Source of the DNA: Pandoraea terrae
GTDB taxonomy: Bacteria; Pseudomonadota; Gammaproteobacteria; Burkholderiales; Burkholderiaceae
Reading direction: 5' to 3'
DNA: 64,000 nucleotides
Assembly: GCF_902459695.1 (NCBI RefSeq)
Contig: NZ_CABPRZ010000005.1
Coordinates: 1-64,000 of the forward strand
Shown: positions 42,998 to 51,399 of the stretch, in pieces
Position numbering within the stretch: position 1 is the first letter of the stretch
Layout: every line of letters starts with the position of its first letter
The notes under the pieces: generated by a model
Database searches by the model: none
Seen by the model: the letters and a program-made list of their open reading frames with translations, nothing else
What the model was told of the DNA's origin: nothing
Translations under genes and position numbers: made by a program

Positions 42998-44118
42998 GGT
43001 GCGGGGGGGTGGCGTTGAAGGACGCGGTCGTAGCACGCCAGCCAGCGTGCCACGATCGCCTCCAGCGAATAGTGGGCGTCGATGCGGGCGCGATTCGCGC
43101 TGGCGATTTGGGCGCGTGCTTGCCGGTCGAGGGCGAGCCCGGCCTCGATCGCGCCGGCCAGTGCGGCGTCGTCGCCGATGGGCACGAGCCCCGCGGATGC
43201 GGTCTCGCCGACCAGTTCGCGCACGCCGCCGCAGTCGGTCGATGCAATCGGCAGTCCCGCCGCCATCGCTTCGCCGATCACGAGCGGCAGGCCTTCCCAT
43301 GCGGACGACATCACGAAGACGTCGGCGGCGCAGAGCAGGCCGGGGATGTCGTCGCGGCGGCCGAGCAGCGTCACGGCGGCCCGCAGGCCGAGGGTGTCGA
43401 TCTGTGCGTCAAGTGTGTCGTGCAGCGTGCCCGCGCCTGCGATGAACAGTCGTGCTGCGGGGCGCGCGCCGCGCACCCGGGCAAAGGCGCGCAGCAGCGT
43501 CGGGTAGTCCTTGGCCGGGACGAGGCGGCCGGTGGCGAGGGCCACCGGCGTGACATCCGTCACGCCAAGGGTGGCGCGCAAGCGTTGGCGCGCCCCGTCG
43601 TCCGGCCGGAAGCGTCCTGTATCAATCCCGTTGGGCATAGCGACGATGCGCCGCGCAGGAGCCGCGTGAGCCGCCACAAATGCGGCGACGGCGTCGTCGC
43701 TGACGTTCGTTGTCACGTCGGCCAGACGGTCGGTGAGCCGGTACGCGAGCATCCAGTGTCTGCCACCTTCGTTGCGGCTGTGCGCGCTGCAGATCAACGC
43801 TGGCAGTGGCGTGAGCAGGCGTGCCAGACGTGTCATCAGGTTGGCGTGCACCATATGGCTATGCACGACGTCGGGCCGGATGCGCCGCAGATGGCCGGCC
43901 AACCGCCACAAGGCGCGCATCAGCGAAACCGGCGATTTCGCGGCACGGAGTTCGATGAGGCGAAAGCGCGCGTCGTCGGGCAGACGAATGGCGCAGTCGC
44001 CTGTCAGCGAGATCAGTGTGACGTCGTGGCCGCGCGAAAGGAAGCCGCGCGTCAGGTCGGCGACCTGCGTTTCCGCGCCGCCCAGCTGCAATCCGGTGAC
44101 AACCAGGGCGATCCTCAC
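42994..44118 (-). CDS. Glycosyltransferase family 4
   Basis: This 374-residue GT-B enzyme begins RIALVVTGLQLGGAETQVAD, with the GGAE loop common to GT4 enzymes. It has TGRLVPAKDYPTLLRAFARV near 195, and the donor-site motif SSAWEGLPLVIGEAMAAGLP near 270 with the EX7E glutamates. The start is GTG at 44118, overlapping the previous stop by 4 bp (GTGA). Donor and acceptor unknown. It lies in the middle of a flippase-GT-GT-GT-WecA operon. Confidence 0.9.
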   Translation of the reverse strand: MRIALVVTGLQLGGAETQVADLTRGFLSRGHDVTLISLTGDCAIRLPDDARFRLIELRAAKSPVSLMRALWRLAGHLRRIRPDVVHSHMVHANLMTRLARLLTPLPALICSAHSRNEGGRHWMLAYRLTDRLADVTTNVSDDAVAAFVAAHAAPARRIVAMPNGIDTGRFRPDDGARQRLRATLGVTDVTPVALATGRLVPAKDYPTLLRAFARVRGARPAARLFIAGAGTLHDTLDAQIDTLGLRAAVTLLGRRDDIPGLLCAADVFVMSSAWEGLPLVIGEAMAAGLPIASTDCGGVRELVGETASAGLVPIGDDAALAGAIEAGLALDRQARAQIASANRARIDAHYSLEAIVARWLACYDRVLQRHPPAP

Positions 44119-45206
44119 GGGCGGCCTCCGCCGGCGAGCAGCGGTTCCCACAGGGCGGCGATGGCGTCCGGCGTGAAACGGCGCGCGTGCACGAATCCTG
44201 CACGCCCGAATTGTTCGCGAAGGTCGTGCGAGCCGATGAACCGGCGCAATCCCGCCGCGAGCGCGTCGACGTCGCCAGCGGGGGCGATCAGGCTGTCGAC
44301 GCCATCCGTCAGCAAACTGCGCGGTCCGGCATCGGCCGCAAATGCCACGATCGGCAGTCCGAACGCCTGGGCCTCGATCAGGACCAGTCCGAAGCTTTCC
44401 TGCCGCGACGAAAGGCAATAGACCGAAGCCGACGCGTAATGGGTGGCAATGTCGCTTGTCGCCGGGATGAAATCGACGCGATCGGCGATACCGTCGTCGC
44501 GCGCCTGATCGCGCAGGACGGTGTCCATCGGCCCGTCCCCCACGATGCGTAAGCGCCAACCGGGCGCGTCGGGCGCAACTTGCGTCCAGGCACGCAGCAG
44601 CAGGTCGAACCCTTTGGCAACGACCAGCCGGCCCACGGCGAGGACAACGGGGGCATCCAGCGTGTTTCGGACCGGCGGCGGACTGATGCCCAGTGGATTC
44701 GGAATCGTCACAATATTGGCCCGGGCGCGCGGATGATGACGACGCCACGCCCGAGTGTCGTCGTCCGTCAGCGTCACGACGGCATCGGCGCGCGCTGCCG
44801 CAAGGCGTCGGGCGTAGCGGCGCGATTTGCGCCCCAGGTCGCTCGCGTAGGTGCTGTGTTCCCACGCGATGCGCCGCACCGGCAGGCCGAAGGTTGCGGG
44901 CTCGGTGAACCACGCGAGCATCGGGTCGACGTCGACGAGGGTGCCGATGGCGTGCTCGCGCAGATAGCGCCGGATGCCGCAAACGGTTGCGGCGAAATGG
45001 CGCTTGAACGACACGCGGGCATCGAACAATGCGTGATGCGTGACGCCTGGCGCGAGCGGGAACACGGGCGTGCGGCCCCATTGCGCGAGGATGTGCACGC
45101 GATGGCCGCGCGCTGCGAGCGCATTGGCGAGCGTGGCGGTGGCGCGCTCGGCCCCGGCGAAGGCCGAGAGGGTGCCAGTCAGGAAACAGATGGGCGGCAG
45201 CGTCAT
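44115..45206 (-). CDS. Glycosyltransferase family 4
   Basis: This 363-residue GT-B enzyme starts PPICFLTGTLSAFAGAERAT, with the GAE motif of the N-terminal domain. It has AVGRLVVAKGFDLLLRAWTQV near 190 (in part) and SRQESFGLVLIEAQAFGLP near 270 as the donor-binding glutamate motif. The domain EHSTYASDLGRKSRRYARRL near 118 resembles GalNAc/galactose transferases of lipid-linked glycans, but this is not decisive. It starts 4 bp after the flippase stop. Confidence 0.9.
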   Translation of the reverse strand: MTLPPICFLTGTLSAFAGAERATATLANALAARGHRVHILAQWGRTPVFPLAPGVTHHALFDARVSFKRHFAATVCGIRRYLREHAIGTLVDVDPMLAWFTEPATFGLPVRRIAWEHSTYASDLGRKSRRYARRLAAARADAVVTLTDDDTRAWRRHHPRARANIVTIPNPLGISPPPVRNTLDAPVVLAVGRLVVAKGFDLLLRAWTQVAPDAPGWRLRIVGDGPMDTVLRDQARDDGIADRVDFIPATSDIATHYASASVYCLSSRQESFGLVLIEAQAFGLPIVAFAADAGPRSLLTDGVDSLIAPAGDVDALAAGLRRFIGSHDLREQFGRAGFVHARRFTPDAIAALWEPLLAGGGRP

Positions 45207-45210
45207 GGCG

Positions 45211-46428
45211 TCAGTCCCGTACAAGCAGCCAGACGCCGAGCACGAGCGCGGCGGCATAGCCCGCGCCATAGCCCAGTACACCGGCAAGCGCACCAATATG
45301 CGGCGCGAGCGAGTAGACCGTCACGAATGCGGCCAGCGCGGCGCATGTCCATTTCGCGATGACCCAGCGTCCGGCGCCACGGCGCACCAGCGCCAGGTTG
45401 AGCGCCGCGTCGGCGAAGACGAGGATGCCGAACAGGGCGGACACGCGCAGGATTTGCGCCGCGCCGGTGAATGCCTGCCCGTAAATCAGATGGACGATGA
45501 GCGGCGCGCATAGCGCGATCGGCACACCCAGGCAGGCGCCGGCAGCGATCATCAGCCACGTCGCGCGCCACGTATTGCGCCGCGCTTGCCCGGCCGTTGT
45601 CGTCTGGAAAATCAGTTGCGGTGCGAGCGAATTGGCAATGATCGGTGCGACCAGCACGAAGTTTTCCGTCACCTGCATGGCAGCGGCATACGCCCCCAGT
45701 TCCGAGAGCGGGATAAGGGGCTTGAGCACGAGTTGATCGATCCGTTTGAAGATCATCATCAGCAGCAGGCCCGCCCAGAACGCCATGCCGGTGTGCAGCA
45801 ATTCGCGCAGCAGCAACGGATCCCACCGGATGGGCGCGATTGGCACGCGCCGCTGGTAATAGATCATGAGCAACGCGGCCGCGACGATGGCCTCGACGGC
45901 ATAGGCCATCGCAAACGCAACCAGCGGCGCCTGCAGCCAGAACAGCGTGCCGATCAGCGCCAGCTTGACGAACAGCGCACTCAGATTGGCCTTGACGCTG
46001 GGCCGGTTGAATGTGCGCGCCTGCAGCCACGCGATGACGATGCCGAACGGCTCGCGAAACAACAGTCCGACGCCCAGCCAGAGCACGACGCCGTGCAGCG
46101 CGGGCTCGGTGGCGAGGAGGATGTAGACGGCAAGGGCGGCATAGGCGAGGACGGCACCGCCCAGGCGCAGCACGAACGCGTGCGCCATGACATGCTGCTG
46201 GGCGCCCTCGGTGCAGCCGACGAGCCGGGGCACGACGACCTCCGAGCCGCACAGCAGCGTGAGCGCGGCGGCGAGGAAGACCAGCGACTGGCCATACTGG
46301 AAAAGTCCGAACTGGGCGGCGCCGAGACTGCGGGCCAGCAGTCCCGAGACAAGAATGCCGCCAACGATCTGCGAGCCGCGCTCGGTCAGCATCCAGAGGA
46401 TGTTGCGAAGGATGTTCCGGTAAGGCAT
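45211..46428 (-). CDS. Oligosaccharide flippase, Wzx-like (MATE/PST family)
   Basis: This 405-residue membrane protein has about 12-14 spans and should flip an undecaprenyl-linked glycan across the inner membrane. The opening, RNILWMLTERGSQIVGGILV then ARSLGAAQFGLFQYGQSL, is typical of polysaccharide flippases. No Wzy polymerase or Wzz regulator gene is found in the cluster. The start is uncertain: ATG 46428 has no Shine-Dalgarno, and in-frame ATG 46497 adds 23 residues. The AT-rich stretch at 46550-46570 (including TATAAT, 46558-46563) probably holds divergent promoters for this operon and the mutase gene. Confidence 0.85.
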   Translation of the reverse strand: MPYRNILRNILWMLTERGSQIVGGILVSGLLARSLGAAQFGLFQYGQSLVFLAAALTLLCGSEVVVPRLVGCTEGAQQHVMAHAFVLRLGGAVLAYAALAVYILLATEPALHGVVLWLGVGLLFREPFGIVIAWLQARTFNRPSVKANLSALFVKLALIGTLFWLQAPLVAFAMAYAVEAIVAAALLMIYYQRRVPIAPIRWDPLLLRELLHTGMAFWAGLLLMMIFKRIDQLVLKPLIPLSELGAYAAAMQVTENFVLVAPIIANSLAPQLIFQTTTAGQARRNTWRATWLMIAAGACLGVPIALCAPLIVHLIYGQAFTGAAQILRVSALFGILVFADAALNLALVRRGAGRWVIAKWTCAALAAFVTVYSLAPHIGALAGVLGYGAGYAAALVLGVWLLVRD

Positions 46429-46705
46429 GTATTCGCGCGGGTCGGCGTGAACCTTGGGTATCAGATAAACGAAACCGGTCCAGGGGACCGGTAGCATGGG
46501 GCGTCTCGATGCGGTGGCCCCGCAGTGGGTGCATGCGGCAGGCATTCGGGACTTCTTTATAATTGTAACGTAACGTGGCATCGGCCGGCCGAGCGGGTAA
46601 GGTGGTGGGTCCACCGGTCGCAAACGCCTTGGCGCCTGTGAACAGGCCCTGGCGCATGGCGATCCGCCACGCTGCCACCGTATTCATTCAAGAGAGTTAT
46701 TGCCT

Positions 46706-48103
46706 ATGACGTATCGCGCCGCCCCATCGCCCGCCATTTTCAAGGCCTACGACATTCGCGGCATCGTCGGAACGACGCTGGATGCGAACGTGGCCCGCCA
46801 GATCGGTCTGGCGTTCGGCACCCACGTACGGCGCGAGGGCGGCAATGCGGTTGTCGTCGGCCGTGACGGCCGCCTCTCCGGCCCCGAACTGATCGGCGCC
46901 CTGGCTGACGGCCTGCGTGCCTCGGGCGTTGACGTTGTCGATATCGGCATGGTGGCGACGCCGATGGTCTACTTCGCAACGCAGGTCTCGCTTGACGGCC
47001 GCCAGGTCGACTCCGGCATCATGGTCACGGGCAGCCATAATCCGCCCGACTACAACGGCTTCAAGATGGTGCTGCGCGGCCGCGCGATCTATGGTGACGC
47101 CATTGCCGCGTTGCGCAAGACCATCGTCGACCAGGATTTCGAGCGCGGCGAGGGGGCATATCTGGCGACCACCATCGCCGACGCCTATCAAGCGCGCATC
47201 ACCGCTGACGTCAAACTGGCGCGTCCGCTCAAGATCGCCCTGGACTGCGGCAACGGTGTCGCCGGCGCCTTCGCGCCGCAACTGTTCCGCGCCCTTGGCT
47301 GCGAGGTCACGGAATTGTTTTGCGAGGTCGACGGCACATTTCCGAACCATCACCCCGATCCTGCCCATCCGGAAAACCTGCAGGATCTGATCGAATGCCT
47401 GCGCACGACCGATGCCGAACTGGGTCTCGCCTTCGACGGCGACGGCGATCGTCTTGGCGTAGTCACGAAGGACGGGCAGATCATCTATCCGGACCGTCAG
47501 CTGATGTTGTTCGCGGCCGAAGTGCTGGGCCGCAATCCGGGCGAGACAATCATTTACGACGTCAAATGCACGCGCAACCTGGCCGCCTGGGTCAGCGCGC
47601 ACGGCGGCCGCCCGCTCATGTGGAAGACGGGCCACTCGCTCGTGAAGGCCAAGCTCAAGGAGACGGGCGCGCCGCTGGCCGGCGAGATGAGCGGCCATAT
47701 CTTTTTCAAGGACCGGTGGTACGGCTTTGACGACGGCCTTTACACGGGCGCCCGCCTGCTGGAAATCCTGGCCCGCGCGGACGATCCGTCGGCGGTGCTG
47801 GGCGCGCTGCCGGACTCGCTGTCGACACCGGAACTACAGATTCAATGCGCCGAGGGCGAGAACTTCACGCTGATCGACCGGCTGCGCGCCACGGCCAGCT
47901 TCAATGGCGCAGGGAACGTGGTGACGATTGACGGCCTGCGGGTCGAATATGCCGACGGCTTCGGTCTGGCGCGTGCGTCCAACACGACGCCGGTCGTGGT
48001 GTTGCGCTTCGAAGCGGATAACGAGGCGGCCATCCGGCGTATCCAGGACGCGTTCCGCGACGCCATCCTGACCGTCAAGCCGGACGCTGCGCTGCCGTTC
48101 TGA
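46706..48103 (+). CDS. algC: Phosphomannomutase/phosphoglucomutase
   Basis: This cytosolic mutase interconverts hexose 6- and 1-phosphates, feeding GDP-mannose, UDP-glucose and LPS core sugars. The 465-residue protein has FKAYDIRGIVG near 12, the active-site phosphoserine in TGSHNPPDYNG near 106, the metal loop DGDGDRLGVV near 242 and the sugar-binding GEMSGHIFFKDR near 325. AGAGAG lies 9 nt before the ATG at 46706; a TTG at 46700 is less likely. It is divergent from the glycan cluster, which fits supply of sugar nucleotides. Confidence 0.93.
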   Translation: MTYRAAPSPAIFKAYDIRGIVGTTLDANVARQIGLAFGTHVRREGGNAVVVGRDGRLSGPELIGALADGLRASGVDVVDIGMVATPMVYFATQVSLDGRQVDSGIMVTGSHNPPDYNGFKMVLRGRAIYGDAIAALRKTIVDQDFERGEGAYLATTIADAYQARITADVKLARPLKIALDCGNGVAGAFAPQLFRALGCEVTELFCEVDGTFPNHHPDPAHPENLQDLIECLRTTDAELGLAFDGDGDRLGVVTKDGQIIYPDRQLMLFAAEVLGRNPGETIIYDVKCTRNLAAWVSAHGGRPLMWKTGHSLVKAKLKETGAPLAGEMSGHIFFKDRWYGFDDGLYTGARLLEILARADDPSAVLGALPDSLSTPELQIQCAEGENFTLIDRLRATASFNGAGNVVTIDGLRVEYADGFGLARASNTTPVVVLRFEADNEAAIRRIQDAFRDAILTVKPDAALPF

Positions 48104-48135
48104 CCACCCCAATTCGTGCGGGCAGGCACGGGCGG

Positions 48136-48147
48136 GGTAAAATCGCG
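48136..48147 (+). promoter_or_regulatory. Probable -10 region for the waaC operon
   Basis: GGTAAAATCGCG, with TAAAAT as a likely -10, lies 51 bp before the waaC start. The identical 12-mer precedes the YkgJ-type gene at 54190-54201. A -35 is not clear. Confidence 0.4.
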
Positions 48148-48188
48148 CTTTTGCTCACGAGGCCCGGCCAAACCGCCGGGACGGCCGG

Positions 48189-49172
48189 TTGCAGGTTCTG
48201 ATCGTCAAAGTCTCGTCGCTCGGCGACGTCGTCCATAACATGCCGGTGGTGCAGGACATCCTGCGCCGGCATCCTGATGCCCAGATCGACTGGGTGGTCG
48301 AGGAAGGGTTCGTCGGCCTCGTGAAACTCGTGCGCGGGGTGCGCCGCGTGATTCCGTTCGCCTTGCGCCGGTGGCGCAAGAAGCCTCTATCCGCCGCCAC
48401 CTGGCGCGAAATCGGCGAATTCCGGCAGGCCTTGCGGACCACGCCGTACGATCTCGTCATCGACACGCAAGGCCTCGTCAAGACCGGCCTGATCGCGCGT
48501 ACCGCGCGCGGCACGGTCTGGGGCCTCGGCAACCGGACGGAGGGCGCGAGCTACGAATGGCCGGTGCGCTTCCTGTACCAGCACATGGTCAGGATCGCGC
48601 CGCATACGCATGTCGTCACGCGCTCGCGCGAGCTGGTGGCCGGCGTGCTTGGCTGCCACGTCCCGGCGAGCATCGACTTCGGCATCGACACGGATCGCGC
48701 CGACCACAGCGTCTGCTCGGCCGAGCCGTACGTCGTCTTCGTCCATGCGACGTCGCGCGACGACAAGACGTGGCCGGAAGCGAACTGGACCGCGCTCGGG
48801 CGCGAGCTGCTCGCGCAAGGACTCGGGATCGTGCTGCCATGGGGCAGTCCGGCCGAGCGGAGCGTGAGCGTGCGGCTCGCGGCCGCTTTGGGCGAGGGCG
48901 CCATCGTGCCGCCCAAGCTGAGTCTGCCGCAGGTCGTCGGCCTGATCGACGGCGGTGTCGCGACGGTCGGCGTGGACACGGGTCTGGTGCATATCGCCGC
49001 AGCGCTGAACCGCCCGACGGTCGAGTTGTACAATTTCAGCACTGCATGGCGTACCGGCGGTTTCTGGTCGCCCAACATCATCAATCTCGGCGACGCCGCA
49101 CACAAACCCACCTTGCCTGAAGTGCGCGACGCGCTTCGGCAATTGGGCGTGCTGCACGTGGCGCTCGCATGA
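48189..49172 (+). CDS. waaC: Lipopolysaccharide heptosyltransferase I
   Basis: WaaC adds the first L-glycero-D-manno-heptose to Kdo of the LPS inner core. The 327-residue GT9 enzyme starts VLIVKVSSLGDVVHNMPVVQD and contains IDWVVEEGFVGLVKLV near 35, HATSRDDKTWPEANWTALG near 190 and VGVDTGLVHIAAALNRPTVE near 258. All are typical of WaaC. The start must be TTG at 48189, since a stop codon lies just upstream and no ATG fits. It heads the waaC-kdoO-waaA group. Confidence 0.93.
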   Translation: MQVLIVKVSSLGDVVHNMPVVQDILRRHPDAQIDWVVEEGFVGLVKLVRGVRRVIPFALRRWRKKPLSAATWREIGEFRQALRTTPYDLVIDTQGLVKTGLIARTARGTVWGLGNRTEGASYEWPVRFLYQHMVRIAPHTHVVTRSRELVAGVLGCHVPASIDFGIDTDRADHSVCSAEPYVVFVHATSRDDKTWPEANWTALGRELLAQGLGIVLPWGSPAERSVSVRLAAALGEGAIVPPKLSLPQVVGLIDGGVATVGVDTGLVHIAAALNRPTVELYNFSTAWRTGGFWSPNIINLGDAAHKPTLPEVRDALRQLGVLHVALA

Positions 49173-49188
49173 GCGGAGGACTCGCATC

Positions 49189-50076
49189 ATGAGCGACAAC
49201 AGCCAGATCGTCACCGTCGAATCCGGGGATTGGCACGGTCGGGACCTGTCGGTACCGCGCGAGGCGCTGGTCGCCGACGTCGAGGCGGGCAAGGTCCTGT
49301 ACTTTCCGCATCTGGCGTTCGATATCCGTGCCGACGAGCAGCGCCTGCTCGACCCGGCCATCGCCGATCCGAAGCGCAAGAACATCAGCCGCGATCCGGC
49401 GACAGACGTGTTGGTCGGCGTGGCCGCCGACGACGCCACGCAATCGGCGGTGCACGCGCTGGTCAAACGCTATTACACGCAGGCGTGCGCGCTGATCGAC
49501 GGCCTGTTGCCCGAGTATCGCGGCCATCTGCGCGCCGCCCCGACCAGCCTGCGGCTGCATCAGGTGGAAACACGCCAGACATCGTGGCGCAAGGACGACA
49601 GCCGGCTGCATGTCGACGCGTTTCCGTCGCGCCCGAACTACGGCGAGCGGATTCTGCGCGTATTCACGAACGTCAACCCGGCCGGCCAGCCGCGTGTGTG
49701 GCGCGTGGGCGAGCCGTTCGAGACCGTCGCGCAACGCTTTCTGCCCAAGGTGCCGGCGCAATGGCCGGGACAGGCGTGGCTGCTCAACGCCGTGGGCGTG
49801 ACGAAGCGCCCGCGCAGCGGCTACGACCACATCATGCTGCACCTGCACGACGGCATGAAGGCCGATCTCGACTATCAACGCGACGCCGGACAGGAAACCA
49901 TGCCGTTTCCGCCCGGATGCGTCTGGATCTGCTTCTCGGATCAGACGTCGCACGCCGTCATGTCGGGTCAGTTCATGATGGAACAAACCTTTTTCCTGCC
50001 CGAGGCCGCCATGGTGCATCGAGAATTCTCGCCGCTGTCGGTGTTGCAGCGGCTCACCCAACGCGCGCTCGTCTGA
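49189..50076 (+). CDS. kdoO: Kdo 3-hydroxylase (Fe(II)/2-oxoglutarate dioxygenase)
   Basis: KdoO oxidises the outer Kdo of the LPS core to Ko and is known from Burkholderia and Yersinia. The 295 residues have the iron-binding HxD in RLHVDAFPSRPNYGERILR near 143 and a distal His in SDQTSHAVMSGQFMMEQTFF near 256. The flanking RVFTNVNPAGQPRVWRVGEP is typical of the family. It sits between waaC and waaA, the expected core-assembly context, 16 bp after waaC. The waaA start directly follows its stop. Confidence 0.9.
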   Translation: MSDNSQIVTVESGDWHGRDLSVPREALVADVEAGKVLYFPHLAFDIRADEQRLLDPAIADPKRKNISRDPATDVLVGVAADDATQSAVHALVKRYYTQACALIDGLLPEYRGHLRAAPTSLRLHQVETRQTSWRKDDSRLHVDAFPSRPNYGERILRVFTNVNPAGQPRVWRVGEPFETVAQRFLPKVPAQWPGQAWLLNAVGVTKRPRSGYDHIMLHLHDGMKADLDYQRDAGQETMPFPPGCVWICFSDQTSHAVMSGQFMMEQTFFLPEAAMVHREFSPLSVLQRLTQRALV

Positions 50077-51399
50077 ATGCTACGTCTCGTCTATCGCGCC
50101 TTGTGGTGCTTGATTGCACCGGTCGCCGTGGCCCGCCTCTGGTGGCGCGGGCGGTTCGAGCCCGGCTATCGCCGTCACATCAAGGAGCGCTTCGGCTTCT
50201 ACGACGCCGCGCCCTACACGGGGCGCCCGCTCATCTGGGTGCATGCCGTGTCGGTCGGTGAAACGCGTGCCGCGCAGCCGCTGATCGAAGCATTGCTCGC
50301 GCGCTATCCGGACCACGGTGTCCTGCTCACGCACATGACCCCGACGGGCCGCGCCACCGGCGAACAGATTTTCGGCGACCGGGTGATGCGGTGTTACCTG
50401 CCGTACGACATGGTCGGTGCGATCCGCCGGTTCCTGCGTCAATATCAGCCGCGCGTGGGCGTGGTGATGGAAACGGAAGTCTGGCCGAACCTGATTTACG
50501 TCTGCGGTCTTGACTGCGTGCCGCTGGTGCTCGCCAATGCGCGCATGTCGGCGCGATCGTTCCGTCGTGCAGCGAAGTTCGGCGACGCCGCGCGCCCCGT
50601 GTTCGGTGGTTTCGCGCGTGTGCTGGCGCAAAGCGATGCCGATGCGGAACGGCTGCGCATGTTGGGGGCCGCGGATGTCGATGTCCTCGGCAATCTCAAG
50701 TTCGATCTTGCGCCCCCGCCCGCCTTGCTGACGCTCGGCGTGCGCTGGCGCGCGCGTTTCGGCGAGCGTCCGGTGTGGCTGGCGGCGAGTACGCGCGAAG
50801 GCGAGGAAGCGCTGGTGCTGCAGGCGCGCGCCGCGTTGACGGCGACGCCCGGGCCCGGCCAGCGCGCCTTGCTGCTGCTGGTGCCGAGGCATCCGCAGCG
50901 CTTCGATGACGTCGCGGGGTTGCTCGCGAAGGCCGGTTTGCGCTATCTGCGGCGCAGCGAATGGCTGGACGACGGCCAGCCGTTGCCCGACGACGTCGAT
51001 GTCCTGCTCGGCGATTCGATGGGCGAGATGACGGCGTATTTCGAGGCGGCCGATCTGGCGTTCATCGGCGGCAGCTTGCTGCCGTTAGGCGGGCAGAATC
51101 TGATCGAGGCGTGCGCGGTCGGCACACCGGTGTTGTTCGGCCCGCACATGTTCAACTTCACGCAGGCGAGCCAGGATGCGCTGGCCGCCGGCGCAGCCCA
51201 GCGCGTGACCGATCCGGCCGAGCTGGGCACTGCGCTCGCAGCCCTGTTCGCCAATGCGGATCGCCGCGAGGCGATGGGCACGGCGGCGCTATTGTTCGCC
51301 CGCCAGCATCAGGGCGCAACGGACCGCACGGTGACCGCCCTCGGGCACTGGCTCGCGCCCGGGACGCCGGTCAGCGCGCCGGCTTACGCGGCGCAGTAA
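50077..51399 (+). CDS. waaA: 3-deoxy-D-manno-octulosonic acid transferase
   Basis: WaaA (KdtA) adds Kdo to lipid IVA at the inner membrane. The 440-residue GT30 enzyme has an N-terminal membrane anchor (RLVYRALWCLIAPVAVARLW), the catalytic Glu in IWVHAVSVGETRAAQPLIEAL near 52, METEVWPNLIY near 130 and GGSLLPLGGQNLIEACAVG near 330. The start codon immediately follows the kdoO stop (TGA-ATG). Its last 29 bp overlap the convergent tolC-like gene. Confidence 0.95.
   Translation: MLRLVYRALWCLIAPVAVARLWWRGRFEPGYRRHIKERFGFYDAAPYTGRPLIWVHAVSVGETRAAQPLIEALLARYPDHGVLLTHMTPTGRATGEQIFGDRVMRCYLPYDMVGAIRRFLRQYQPRVGVVMETEVWPNLIYVCGLDCVPLVLANARMSARSFRRAAKFGDAARPVFGGFARVLAQSDADAERLRMLGAADVDVLGNLKFDLAPPPALLTLGVRWRARFGERPVWLAASTREGEEALVLQARAALTATPGPGQRALLLLVPRHPQRFDDVAGLLAKAGLRYLRRSEWLDDGQPLPDDVDVLLGDSMGEMTAYFEAADLAFIGGSLLPLGGQNLIEACAVGTPVLFGPHMFNFTQASQDALAAGAAQRVTDPAELGTALAALFANADRREAMGTAALLFARQHQGATDRTVTALGHWLAPGTPVSAPAYAAQ

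Noticed and set aside
42994-45081. A single 695-residue glycosyltransferase
   Set aside because: The upstream half of this open frame is the wrong frame of the next glycosyltransferase; the real protein starts at GTG 44118.
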